Positions 52,406 through 61,305 of a stretch of 64,000 nucleotides of DNA are shown in pieces. Under the pieces are notes generated by a model, which was not told the origin of the DNA, did no database searches, and saw only the letters and a list, made by a program, of their open reading frames with translations. The translations under genes and the position numbers were made by a program. The stretch covers positions 1 through 64,000 of the forward strand of contig CAZGWK010000002.1 of assembly GCA_964529285.1 (NCBI GenBank), written 5' to 3'. The DNA comes from SURF-21 sp964529285. Lineage in GTDB: Bacteria > Actinomycetota > Geothermincolia > Geothermincolales > RBG-13-55-18. Within the stretch, counting starts at the first letter, position 1, and each line of letters starts with the position of its first letter.

Positions 52406-53872
52406 CTAGACCACCTCCCCTTGGAAGCACAGCTTGCCGCGGTTGAGCACCCCGTCGGGGTCGAGCATGCCCTTCACCTTGCGCAGGGCGGCCACGGTGT
52501 CCGGGCAGCGCTCGTAGGCCAGCCCGGCCCAGGGGCCGTAGGGGCGGGAAAAGAAGGCCCCGGCCTCGGACAGGGCGGCCGAGGCGGCGCCGAAAAGCTC
52601 TTCCGCCTTGGCGGCATCCGCGGGGTCGTAATAGAGGGTGAACTCCAGGTGCACGTTCCTTCCCTGTTGTATGGGCTGGATGTAGACGCCGATGCGCTCG
52701 GCGGGATAACCGGCCTTGGCCGCCTCATCCTCCATGACCTGTATGAAGGAGGGCACGCGGTCCAGGGTGGTGAGGAAGAAGATATCGGCGAAGGCCCCCT
52801 TTGGTATCGTCTTGTAGTAAGGTTCCGGCGAGGGGGCGGCCAGGATGCGCTCCATCCTGCGCGCCGAGCATCCCGGGACCTCGGGCGCCGCGGTGACTCC
52901 GGCGGCCTGGGCGTGGCGGGCCAGGTCGCGCTCCTGGTAGGCCACCCTCTGCTCGGGCAGGTACTCGTAGCCGGAGACGCCGTAGACCACCGTCCAGGGG
53001 GCCTGCCGAGCCGCTAGCTCCTCCACCTTGGCGGGATCATCGGCTATAACCGTTGCCATCTGCCAGGCGTTCAGGATGAGCCACTCGTCCGCGAGCTTGG
53101 GGCGCAGGGCGCGGTAGGTGAAATCCGAGAGCCTCTCCAGTTGGGCGTCGGGGACGAAGTATATCTTGTGGATGTTCGGCTTTATCTCCAGCTTGAGGGA
53201 GCACCAGGTAACCGCCGCCATGGTGCCCTGGGAGCCCTGCACCACGCGCACGAAGTCGGTCTGGGCCGGCCCCATGGGATTCTTCTGGGCTCCCCCCGCC
53301 GCCCACTGCTGCTCCAGGGAGCCGGGGCCGGCGGCGGAGCCGGTGCGGAAGAGGTCACCGGTGCCGAAGACCAGTTCGGTGCAGAGCATGGGGTCGGTCA
53401 TGTCCCAGTGGTACTTGGGGATCATGATGGGCTCGCGCTCCAGGGCCGATGCCAGCACCGACTTGCCGGCCTTTGGCAGCAGGGGCATGAGCACCTTGAG
53501 TCCGGCTGCGTCCACCTCCGGGATGAGGCGCTCGAAGGTCACCCCGGTCTCGATGAGGGCCACCTTGTTGCGGCGGTCCAGGCGCACGATCGAGTCCATA
53601 CCGGACATATCCACGATGACCGCCTCTCCCGCGGGAACCGAGTCCCCCCGCAGACGGGGAGGGGCGGAGGAGAAGAACACCAGGTTGAGGCCTTCTGCGC
53701 GAGCCAGCTTCACCAGCTCCCTCACCTCTGCGGTGGAGTGCGGGCGCACGATTGCCTGCGGCTCCCCGCCGCGGACGGCCCCCGCCTCCCGGAAGGAGGA
53801 GAGCAGGGAGGGATCGCCGCTCACGTTCGCCTCGCCCACCACGGCTGCCAGTCTGTCTCTGTTTACTTCCAT
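52406..53872 (-). CDS. FAD-linked oxidase (GlcD/VAO family), copy 2
   Basis: 488 aa from the ATG at 53872 (AAGGAGGG upstream); the longer frame is spurious. FAD domain IVRPHSTAEVRELVKLARA and LVFFSSAPPRLRG, then MPLLPKAGKSVLASALEREP. It is only distantly related to the copy at 49435, so the two flavoproteins are not simple duplicates. It may be a second substrate-binding unit of the same complex. Confidence 0.85.
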   Translation of the reverse strand: MEVNRDRLAAVVGEANVSGDPSLLSSFREAGAVRGGEPQAIVRPHSTAEVRELVKLARAEGLNLVFFSSAPPRLRGDSVPAGEAVIVDMSGMDSIVRLDRRNKVALIETGVTFERLIPEVDAAGLKVLMPLLPKAGKSVLASALEREPIMIPKYHWDMTDPMLCTELVFGTGDLFRTGSAAGPGSLEQQWAAGGAQKNPMGPAQTDFVRVVQGSQGTMAAVTWCSLKLEIKPNIHKIYFVPDAQLERLSDFTYRALRPKLADEWLILNAWQMATVIADDPAKVEELAARQAPWTVVYGVSGYEYLPEQRVAYQERDLARHAQAAGVTAAPEVPGCSARRMERILAAPSPEPYYKTIPKGAFADIFFLTTLDRVPSFIQVMEDEAAKAGYPAERIGVYIQPIQQGRNVHLEFTLYYDPADAAKAEELFGAASAALSEAGAFFSRPYGPWAGLAYERCPDTVAALRKVKGMLDPDGVLNRGKLCFQGEVV

Positions 53873-53886
53873 TTCACCCTCCTTAC

Positions 53887-54276
53887 CTAGGCCGCTTTCC
53901 CAGCCAGGGCGCGCACGCGCTCTCCCAGGGACGGCGGGGAGGCTCCGGTGGCCGCCCTGGCCATGGTGGCCTGCAGGTTCCTGACCATAATCTTCCTCAC
54001 CAGGGCGATGTCCAGCATGCGGGAAGCGAGCTTCATCAGCCCGTCTCTGTCCAGGTATTTCATGAGGGGGCCCGCGCGGTCCAGGAGGCGGTCTATCTTC
54101 ATCACCGTCTCCTCGGAGGCCTCGTCCAGGCGGTTCAGGAGATCTCCCATGTTCAGCCCGGTCTCCGCCATAACCCCCTCCAGGGCCTCGCCCTGGATTA
54201 CCATGAACTTGTCCAGCACCCCGTTGCGGTAGGCGCACTGCATGACCTTGAATACCTCTGCGGGATCGAGTGCCAA
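53887..54276 (-). CDS. small helical protein, possibly DUF1641-like (129 aa)
   Basis: A TTG start at 54276 fits the GGAGGT located seven bases upstream; GTG or ATG codons further up overlap that site. It is all-helical, rich in Met, Leu and Asp, with LLDRAGPLMKYLDRDGLMKLA reminiscent of DUF1641. It is the first gene of the flavoprotein/Fe-S group, 14 bases before it. It may be a structural subunit. A 90-bp repeat pair separates it from etfB upstream. Confidence 0.6.
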   Translation of the reverse strand: MALDPAEVFKVMQCAYRNGVLDKFMVIQGEALEGVMAETGLNMGDLLNRLDEASEETVMKIDRLLDRAGPLMKYLDRDGLMKLASRMLDIALVRKIMVRNLQATMARAATGASPPSLGERVRALAGKAA

Positions 54277-54340
54277 TCTACTCACCTCCGTTTTTTCCAA
54301 CAAGCAACGTTACTCTTCTATCGTTAGGTCTGTCTGAGGT

Positions 54341-54520
54341 AATGGGAAATGGGGTCAGGTCTTGCCATTTCGCCACGTTCCTCGCCAGGTGATCGCAACG
54401 CCGGGCAGGCGAAACGCAACACCTTACCCCAATGGGAAATGGGGTCAGGTCTTGCCGTTTCGCCACGTTCCTCGCCAGGTGATCGCAACGCCGGGAAGGC
54501 GAAACGCAACACCTTACCCC
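54341..54520. repeat. tandem pair of 90-bp palindromic GGGGTCAGGTC elements
   Basis: Unit 1 (54341-54430) and unit 2 (54431-54520) differ at two bases. Within each unit, GGGGTCAGGTCTTGCC near the left is an imperfect inverted repeat of GGCGAAACGCAACACCTTACCCC at the right. They lie between etfB and the next minus-strand gene. The sequence just right of unit 2 (54521-54540) recurs inverted at 62582-62601. Confidence 0.85.
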
Positions 54521-54567
54521 ACCCTGCGGGGCATAGAACGTACGTGCTCTCGAAAATTCTGCCGCTT

Positions 54568-55365
54568 TCAAATCACTTTCTCCTGCCTGAGGAGTTGAGC
54601 GAGTTTCCTTCCCGCTTCCTCCGCCGTATCGCCGTCCACCAGCGTGCAGCGCCGCTCCCGCGACGGTGCGGTAAGGGAGACGGTCTCTACCCTTCCCGGG
54701 GCCGGTATTTCCAGGTCCAGGTCCGCCTGCTGGAGGACGGACTGGGGAAGCACCTTGGCCGCCTTGATTGCCTGCAGGCTGGGATAGCGAAGGTCGCCAA
54801 CCTCACCGGAGACGGTTACCAGGGCCGGCAGGTTGGCCTCAACCACCTCGTAACCGTCACAAAGCACCCTCTCCACCACGACCCTGTCTCCCGACACCTC
54901 TACTTTCTGTGCCAGGGTGATGGCGGGGATATCCAGGATCTGGGCAAGGATCAGGCCAACCATGCCGGCATTGGTGTCCGCGGCCTGGCGGCCGCAGAGC
55001 ACCAGGTCGTAATGGCCCGCCCTGGTGATGGCTCTGGCGAGGATCCGGGCGCTGGCGAATGAATCGAGCAAGTCGGCATCCAGGGCATCGCCCTCCACGA
55101 GAAGCGAGGAATCGGCGCCGGCGGCGACCGCTTTCAAGATCACCGCTTTGGAGAGGCCTTTTCCTGCCGACAGGAGGGTTATTTCGGCATCAGTCGTTTC
55201 TTTGATGCGTACGGCCGCCTCGAGGGCGTTTTCGTCGAAGGGATTGATGACCGGGGGGATGCCCCGAGCGATCACCCTGCGTTCCTCCTCGTTCACCTCG
55301 AACGAGGAGGGGGGACCCTCGGGGTCGGGGACCTGCTTGGCGCATACGATGATTTTCAAACCCAT
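54568..55365 (-). CDS. etfB: electron transfer flavoprotein beta subunit
   Basis: 265 aa. GLKIIVCAKQVPDPE start, INPFDENALEAAVRIKE, LCGRQAADTNAGMVG and a C-terminal AQLLRQEKVI. The ATG at 55365 is preferred to a GTG at 55374. It pairs with etfA directly upstream. EtfAB collects electrons from acyl-CoA dehydrogenases. No obvious bifurcation-specific extension was identified. Confidence 0.93.
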   Translation of the reverse strand: MGLKIIVCAKQVPDPEGPPSSFEVNEEERRVIARGIPPVINPFDENALEAAVRIKETTDAEITLLSAGKGLSKAVILKAVAAGADSSLLVEGDALDADLLDSFASARILARAITRAGHYDLVLCGRQAADTNAGMVGLILAQILDIPAITLAQKVEVSGDRVVVERVLCDGYEVVEANLPALVTVSGEVGDLRYPSLQAIKAAKVLPQSVLQQADLDLEIPAPGRVETVSLTAPSRERRCTLVDGDTAEEAGRKLAQLLRQEKVI

Positions 55366-55378
55366 GGTTATCACACCC

Positions 55379-56368
55379 CTATTCCCGCGTAAGCTCTCTC
55401 AGCGCCGCGGTGAAGGCGGGTAGTACCTGCTTCCAGTCTCCCACCACCCCGTAATCGGATACCTTGAATATAAAAGCCTCAGGATCCTTGTTGATGGCGA
55501 CGATCTTGCCGGATTCGCTCATGCCCGAGAGATGCTGGGTTGAACCGGAGAGAGCCACCGCAACGTATATATCGGGGGCGACCAGCTTGCCGGTGATACC
55601 TACCTGGCAGGTAGTGGGCGCCCATCCCGAGTCCACGGGGGGTCGGGATGCTCCTACGGCTCCACCCAGGAGTCGGGCGAGTTCCCGCAGTTGTACAAAG
55701 CCCTCCTCGCTGCCCATTCCCCTGCCTCCGGAGACCACCACCGGTGCTTCTTCCAGGGGGCACTCCTTCAGGTTTACGGTCTCCCTGCCCTTGAACTCGA
55801 GGCGGGAACCCGCAGCGGATGCGGTTGCGACCGCGGTGACGGCTCCAGTGGTATCCGCCGGTGCCGGCGCGTCCCCTACCCTGGCTCTCACCGTTGCCGC
55901 GACCGTATGCGTTTTCGCTCTCTGGGTGGCCAGGGCGTTACCTCCGTAGACCGGTCGCGTGAAGAGGAGCTCGCCATTCTCCGCCTTCAGGCCAACGCAG
56001 TCGGTAAACGGGGCTGCATCCAGCGAACATGCCAGGCGCGGAATAAGGTCCTGGCCCATGGAAGTATGGCCGGCAAGCAGGAACAGGGGCAGCCTGCTTG
56101 CAAGAAAATCGCTCACAACCCCTGCATATATCTCGGGATCGTACCGGTCCAGCCCGGGGTCGTCCAGGACGAAGACTTCGCCGGCTCCGTAACGGGAGAT
56201 CTCCTGGGCGGCGTCCGATATGTCGCTTCCCGGCAGTACCGCGTTCAGGCCCGTTCCCAGGTCGGAAGCCAACTTCTTTGCGAGCCCCAGTAACTCCAGG
56301 GTCAGAGAGGTGGGTTTCTTGCTGTCGTTCGTCTCGGCGAGGATGAATATGCCATTTGTTTGCGTCAA
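55379..56368 (-). CDS. etfA: electron transfer flavoprotein alpha subunit
   Basis: 329 aa. TTG at 56368 has AAGGAGGG nine bases upstream. The C-terminal FAD domain is clear: VVSGGRGMGSEEGF, GASRPPVDSGWAP, QVGITGKLVAPDIYVA, GISGxxQH-like LSGSTQHLSGM and INKDPEAFIFKVSDYG. It is the first gene of the minus-strand electron-transfer block. Confidence 0.93.
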   Translation of the reverse strand: MTQTNGIFILAETNDSKKPTSLTLELLGLAKKLASDLGTGLNAVLPGSDISDAAQEISRYGAGEVFVLDDPGLDRYDPEIYAGVVSDFLASRLPLFLLAGHTSMGQDLIPRLACSLDAAPFTDCVGLKAENGELLFTRPVYGGNALATQRAKTHTVAATVRARVGDAPAPADTTGAVTAVATASAAGSRLEFKGRETVNLKECPLEEAPVVVSGGRGMGSEEGFVQLRELARLLGGAVGASRPPVDSGWAPTTCQVGITGKLVAPDIYVAVALSGSTQHLSGMSESGKIVAINKDPEAFIFKVSDYGVVGDWKQVLPAFTAALRELTRE

Positions 56369-56853
56369 AACAGATAGCCCTCCTTTTCGTCGCGCGTTTT
56401 GCCCCGTCACTCCCCAATATATTGGAGGAAGAGCGCACCCGATGTGGATGCGCAACCCGCCGCAACCCTATCTTTTCTTTGCGGTACCGCCCAGTGATTC
56501 CCCGTGATTATTTCTGACTTTCTGACCGGTACCCCGTGCTTTTCCGAAAACGCTTGCTCAAACGAGAAAACGCGACCTGTCGCCCGTCTGCGATAGGTAC
56601 GAGGACTAAAGCCGCGAATCAAATATGACTGACTGTCACATTTTATCACCGCGGTTGCGGGCAGTCAATAGAAATACGACAATATGTCTTATTTTGTATG
56701 GCACGAGCTACCGGTGTTCACATACACAGTCCATTGAATGTTAATCCTGTCCTCAGATGGAAAGAATATGTTTATGTAGGCTTGTCCGGGTAAGCCGAGT
56801 AAGCAAGTAAGCGTCCCGGGGGACCGCCCCGGCGGAAAGGAAAGGAGTAAGCG
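56369..56853. other. divergent region between etfA and ferritin
   Basis: About 485 bases, AT-rich near 56640-56780. A small palindrome GACA-ATA-TGTC sits at 56678-56688 in front of the ferritin gene and could be an iron or redox operator. No gene was seen. Confidence 0.4.
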
Positions 56854-57366
56854 ATGCTTTCGAAGAAGATGGAAGAAGCCTTAAACGACCAGATGAAGTG
56901 GGAATTCTATTCCGCCTTCCTCTATCTGGCCATGGCCGGCTACTTCCTGTCCAAGAACCTGGATGGCTTCGCCAACTGGATGAAGGTCCAGATGCAGGAG
57001 GAGACCGCGCATGCCGTGATGTTCTTCGACTACATAGACGAGGCAGGAGGGCGACCGGATGTGCGTGCTTTCGACCAGATGGAGAACGAGTACAAATCGG
57101 TAAGCGACGTCTTCAAGAAGACCGTCGAACACGAGAAGCTCGTGACCAAGCGTATCAACGACCTCATGGACCTGGCCGTGAAGGAGAAGGACCACGCTAC
57201 GGCGCAGTTCCTGGCCTGGTTCGTGAAGGAACAGGTGGAGGAGGTGGCCGAGCCCACCAAGATCCTGAACCAGCTGGAGATGGTCAAGGAGCAGGGCAAC
57301 GCCCTGATGATGTTGGACCGCGAGCTTGGCCAGCGGGTCTTCAATCCGCCGGTGGCAGCGGAATAG
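56854..57366 (+). CDS. ftn: ferritin (non-heme)
   Basis: 170 aa, typical of bacterial ferritin. Iron-oxidation residues are in MKWEFYSAFLYLAM and QEETAHAVMFFDYI, with VKEQVEEVAE later. It stores iron as a 24-mer shell. AAAGGAAAGGAG precedes the ATG. It is a single gene. Confidence 0.95.
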   Translation: MLSKKMEEALNDQMKWEFYSAFLYLAMAGYFLSKNLDGFANWMKVQMQEETAHAVMFFDYIDEAGGRPDVRAFDQMENEYKSVSDVFKKTVEHEKLVTKRINDLMDLAVKEKDHATAQFLAWFVKEQVEEVAEPTKILNQLEMVKEQGNALMMLDRELGQRVFNPPVAAE

Positions 57367-57869
57367 GTTCATTTGAGTGCCCGGGGCTGGGGGGCGGATT
57401 ATCGTTCCCGAGCCCTGGGGCAGGCCCTCGCTCCTCACTCGCAGGTCGCATATGAGCAGCGCTGTACTTCTCTCGCGTATACTGCTCGCCAATGTCGCTT
57501 CGGGCCGGCCCCCGGAGCTCGGGAAGGGGGTTTCAATATAGGCGACACCCGAGCGGGATCATCCTGCCGGCCACTTTAAATGCACGCATGCTTGCGCGCT
57601 CGCTGCGACCGACCCGCCAGTCCCCGGGCAGTGGTTAATATACAGGCGACGCGCGGGCGTAGTCCGTAGGTTGGATACACACGGTTGTTTGAGGTTGGGG
57701 TGGGGGTTTGCGATCGGTATTGAATCTTTTCTGGCGGTAAGCGTGCGGGGCTGGTATAAATAGACTGGGAAAAGGCCAACACCTGACCCATAGTAAGCAA
57801 ACGTATAGTTCTTAAGAGGTTGCCTTTGCAGCAGTTCGAGCGTTTGATCCACCAGGATACGAGGCCAAC
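57367..57869. other. intergenic region with degenerate repeats
   Basis: About 500 bases. Two degenerate copies of AATATA(CA)GGCGAC followed by a GC-rich stretch occur at 57534 and 57636. A G-rich run lies at 57694-57707. No supported gene. Confidence 0.35.
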
Positions 57870-59441
57870 ATGAAGGTTCTATTCGTCCATTCCGAGCAGG
57901 ATCCCTATTCCCCCGAAAAGCCGTTAGAGATATTGGAACGGGTACAGTTCGGCATATCTTATATCTCCTCGTTGCTCAAGAGGGAAGGGCATCAGACAGG
58001 GCTGGTGGTGTTGTGCGATGAGACCGTGCACACCATAAGGGAACGGGTAAAGGAATTCGATCCGGGTCTTGTCTGTTTCACTTCGGTTTTCACGGAATAC
58101 GGAACGATGAAAAAGGCAGCATCGCTCCTGAAAAAAACGCTTCCGGAGATGTTCACGCTGCTGGGTGGACCGCATGCCACGCTTAGACCGGAAGAGTGCC
58201 TGGAGGAAGGGCTTTTCGACGCGGTCTGCGTGGGCGAGGGAGAGTACCCCACCCTGGAACTTGCGCAGCAGCTCGATGCCGGACTGCACCCATCCGCTAT
58301 TGCCAACCTCCTGATCAGGCGCCCGGATGGAAGCGTGGAACGCAATGCGCCCCGTCCGTTCCTGCAGAACCTGGACGAGCTGCCCTTTCCGGACCGCGAG
58401 ATGTGGTTGCCCTGGGTGGCCAATCCGACATCCCGCCCCTCGGTCCTGGTAGGCAGGGGCTGCCCCTTCAGCTGCACGTATTGCAGCAACCATGCCCTGA
58501 GAAAGACATCTCCGGGCCGGTACGTGCGCCTGCGCAGTCCCGGCAACGTAGCGCGTGAGATCGCCGCTCTGAGAGAGGCAGAACCGGACTTCTGCGAGGT
58601 GTACCTGGAGGTGGAGACCCTGGGGGTTGATCGCAACTGGGCCATGGAGCTTTGCTCGCAATTGAAGGGCGTCAATGCACGCTTCCAGGTGCCCGTCACT
58701 TTTGGCGCAAACCTGCGGGTCACTCCCAATGCGGATTACGACGGGCTCTTCGCGGCGATGGCTGACGCTAACTTCCGCTTCGTGAACATCGGGCTGGAGT
58801 CGGGAAGTGAGAAGATCCGCAACGAAGTGCTGAAAAGGCGCTACTCAAATCAGGACATCATCGGGACCGTGGCCCTGGCGAGGAAGCACGGCTTGCAGGT
58901 GGGCATCTACAATCTCATCGGCCTGCCGGGAGAGACACCTCGCGATTTCCGTGAGACCGTCCGGGTAAACCGGGCTTGTCAGCCGGACTGGTTCCTGCTC
59001 TCCGTTTTCTTCCCTTACCCGGGGACGGAGCTTTACGATACCTGCCGCATGCTCGGACTGCTGGAGGGCCCTGTCGATCCCTACATGGAGCGCAGGAGGC
59101 CGGTGCTCGATCTGCCCGGCTTCAGCAAGAGGCAGGTGGGCAGGAGGAGGGACTGGTTCCCGCTGTTGGTCTACCGCGGCCACCGTTCCACAAAGGAGTT
59201 GCTATGGCTGGTGGCGATGGCGAAGATCTATTCGAGCCACAGGATGGCCGATATGCACAGGCGGTTGATGGAGGCATATTATTCCAGAAAGAGCCGCAAT
59301 TACGAGAGCTCCCCCGAGCTCGTCTTCGCCAGGAGCCGGAAGGCGGCGGGAGAGATCGAACCCGATATCGCGGATGCCGACCTCGTTGTTGTTTTAAAGG
59401 AAGCGGAGGCATCCCGGGTGACGGGGAGCAATCCTTTCTGA
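57870..59441 (+). CDS. B12-binding radical SAM protein
   Basis: 523 aa. N-terminal cobalamin-binding Rossmann domain (VLFVHSEQDPY, GISYISSLLKREGH, TLLGGPHATLRPEE; no DxHxxG). The radical SAM core begins GRGCPFSCTYCSNHALRK (CxxxCxxC near residue 205) and continues with NIGLESGSEKIRN and YNLIGLPGETPRD. The family includes methylases and ring-forming enzymes. The C-terminal about 100 residues are unassigned. It is followed 22 bases later by the small protein at 59464. Confidence 0.88.
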   Translation: MKVLFVHSEQDPYSPEKPLEILERVQFGISYISSLLKREGHQTGLVVLCDETVHTIRERVKEFDPGLVCFTSVFTEYGTMKKAASLLKKTLPEMFTLLGGPHATLRPEECLEEGLFDAVCVGEGEYPTLELAQQLDAGLHPSAIANLLIRRPDGSVERNAPRPFLQNLDELPFPDREMWLPWVANPTSRPSVLVGRGCPFSCTYCSNHALRKTSPGRYVRLRSPGNVAREIAALREAEPDFCEVYLEVETLGVDRNWAMELCSQLKGVNARFQVPVTFGANLRVTPNADYDGLFAAMADANFRFVNIGLESGSEKIRNEVLKRRYSNQDIIGTVALARKHGLQVGIYNLIGLPGETPRDFRETVRVNRACQPDWFLLSVFFPYPGTELYDTCRMLGLLEGPVDPYMERRRPVLDLPGFSKRQVGRRRDWFPLLVYRGHRSTKELLWLVAMAKIYSSHRMADMHRRLMEAYYSRKSRNYESSPELVFARSRKAAGEIEPDIADADLVVVLKEAEASRVTGSNPF

Positions 59442-59463
59442 AGGACAGGAAGGCGGAAGGCGG

Positions 59464-59793
59464 ATGGCCGAGCACGTTCATCAGCCCCTGGATGAAGAGA
59501 TAAGAAGTATCGCCGGGTATTATATGGTACTCGAGGAGGGCGTGTTAGAATACAAGGGCCGGGATCTGCTCTACCTGGTGCAGGTGGCGGCTATAGAGAC
59601 GTCTTGCTGCGGCCGCGGAGGCATGGGTTTCGTTTATGTCCCCGGTTACGTCAATGCACTGAAGGCGCGGCGGAACGGCGAGGGAAAATGGGTCTCGGAA
59701 GTGGATCGCGTGGTTGACGAGGAGGAGCGCAGAGACATCACCAGGCTCTTGAGGGCCAGGCACCCGGGTTTTCAACAGGTTAATTTTGCCTGA
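59464..59793 (+). CDS. conserved hypothetical protein (109 aa)
   Basis: A compact protein with a centre rich in conserved-looking residues: EYKGRDLLYLVQVAAIETSC, CGRGGMGFVYVPGYV, then DEEERRDITRLLRARHP and a QVNFA end. The CCGRGG motif may bind metal. I do not recognise a named family. It follows the B12-radical SAM gene closely and may act with it. Confidence 0.7.
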   Translation: MAEHVHQPLDEEIRSIAGYYMVLEEGVLEYKGRDLLYLVQVAAIETSCCGRGGMGFVYVPGYVNALKARRNGEGKWVSEVDRVVDEEERRDITRLLRARHPGFQQVNFA

Positions 59794-59843
59794 AGAAATA
59801 TAGTTCCCATAAAAGCAAAAGTTAAAGGGAAGGGAGGATGGAC

Positions 59844-61304
59844 ATGGTCGGTATAACATCATTTGGCGGCTACGTTCCCCGCTACCGCCTCAACCGCATG
59901 ATCGTCTTCGGCAGCATGGGCTGGCTGAACCCGGTGATCATCACCAACGCGCGGGGCGAGAAAGCCGTCGCCAACTTCGACGAGGACGCCATCACCATGG
60001 CCGTGGCCGCCGGGATGGACTGCCTCCGGGGAGTTGACCACTCGAGCATCGACGCTGTTTACTACGCCAGCACAACCGCCCCCTACAAGGAGAGGCAGAA
60101 CGCCAACATCGTGGCGGGTGCCCTGGGGGCGGGCGAGCGTATCCGCACCGCCGATCTCTCGGCGTCCCTCAAGGCCGGTACAACGGCCTTGATCTCGGCG
60201 CTCGAGTTTGCGGCGGCCAATCCCGGAACGAGCGCCGTCGTGTGCGCCGCCGACTGCCGCCTGGGAAAGATGGCCTCCACCCAGGAGATGGTCTTCGGGG
60301 ACGGGGGAGGCGCGGTCGCTGTAGGGGACTCCGAGGTTATCGCGGAATACAAGGGCAGCTACTCGATATCCTACGATTTCGTGGACCATCTGAGGGGTGC
60401 GAATACCAAGTACGACCGCATGTGGGAGGAGCGCTGGATCCGCGACCTGGGTTATGCCCAGTTCATCCCGGAGGCGGTAAACGGCCTGTGCGAGAAATAC
60501 GGCTTGAAACCCGGCGATTTTGATAAGGTCGTCTACCCCTGTTACTACGGAGGAGCGCGCAAGAAGATCAACGCCATGTTCGGTGAAGACCCCGCAAAGG
60601 TACAGGACGATATGCTGGCCACGGTGGGCGACACCGGCACAGCCCATCCTCTGCTCATGCTTTCGGCCGCCCTGGAGACCGCGGAGCCCGGCCAGAAGAT
60701 CCTGCTGGTCAGCTACGGCAGCGGTTGCGATGCCCTGTGGTTCGAGGTCACCGATGCCGTCGCCGCTAAGCAGGACGGGCGCGGCGTTTCTCACTGGCTG
60801 GCCAGGCGTGCCGAACTCGACAATTACCAGAAATACCTGGTATGGAGGGGTATGGCGCCGCCCGAGACGGGCTTGAGGGGCGAGGTGGACAAGGAGACGC
60901 GTTGGTCCCTGGTCTGGAGGGACCGCAGGTCCATCCTCGGCTTCTGGGGCGGAAAGTGCAAGGCCTGCGGCACCCAGCAGTGGCCGGCCAGGCGCATTTG
61001 CGTCAATCCGGACTGCGGTGCCATCGACCAGATGGAGCCGGTGTATCTCGCCGACAAAGGGGGTACAGTTTTCTCCTACACCGGGGACATGCTGTCTGCC
61101 TCGCTTAATCCACCCGCAGTCTACGGCACGGTCTCCTTCAACGGCGGAGGGAGGACGGTGCTGGACTTCACCGACTGCACCGTGGATGACCTGGAGGTAG
61201 GCAACCCCGTCGACTTCAGCTTCCGCATCAAGTACTACGATTCGAAACGCGACATAACCAATTACTTCTGGAAAGCCAGGCCCGTGCTAGGGGAGGTGAG
61301 CTGA
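59844..61304 (+). CDS. HMG-CoA-synthase-like protein fused to zinc-ribbon/OB-fold (DUF35)
   Basis: 486 aa. ATG 59844 has GGAGG six bases upstream (ATG 59838 abuts it). Residues 1 to about 345 have the archaeal HMG-CoA synthase fold (ITSFGGYVPRYRL, SLKAGTTALISALEF, VFGDGGGAVAVGD, ILLVSYGSG). The catalytic Cys of the ACKAGTAAL motif is Leu here (about residue 109), and the FHQPN His segment reads VVYPCYYGG. Residues about 370-480 are a DUF35 unit with zinc ribbon CKACGTQQWPARRICVNPDC. The next gene, a thiolase, starts one base later. It probably scaffolds or directs that thiolase, as DUF35 partners do. Confidence 0.85.
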   Translation: MVGITSFGGYVPRYRLNRMIVFGSMGWLNPVIITNARGEKAVANFDEDAITMAVAAGMDCLRGVDHSSIDAVYYASTTAPYKERQNANIVAGALGAGERIRTADLSASLKAGTTALISALEFAAANPGTSAVVCAADCRLGKMASTQEMVFGDGGGAVAVGDSEVIAEYKGSYSISYDFVDHLRGANTKYDRMWEERWIRDLGYAQFIPEAVNGLCEKYGLKPGDFDKVVYPCYYGGARKKINAMFGEDPAKVQDDMLATVGDTGTAHPLLMLSAALETAEPGQKILLVSYGSGCDALWFEVTDAVAAKQDGRGVSHWLARRAELDNYQKYLVWRGMAPPETGLRGEVDKETRWSLVWRDRRSILGFWGGKCKACGTQQWPARRICVNPDCGAIDQMEPVYLADKGGTVFSYTGDMLSASLNPPAVYGTVSFNGGGRTVLDFTDCTVDDLEVGNPVDFSFRIKYYDSKRDITNYFWKARPVLGEVS

Positions 61305-61305
61305 G

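Noticed and set aside
54341..54520. A short CRISPR array
   Set aside because: Only two units, each 90 bp with no spacers, and each is itself palindromic; there are no cas genes.
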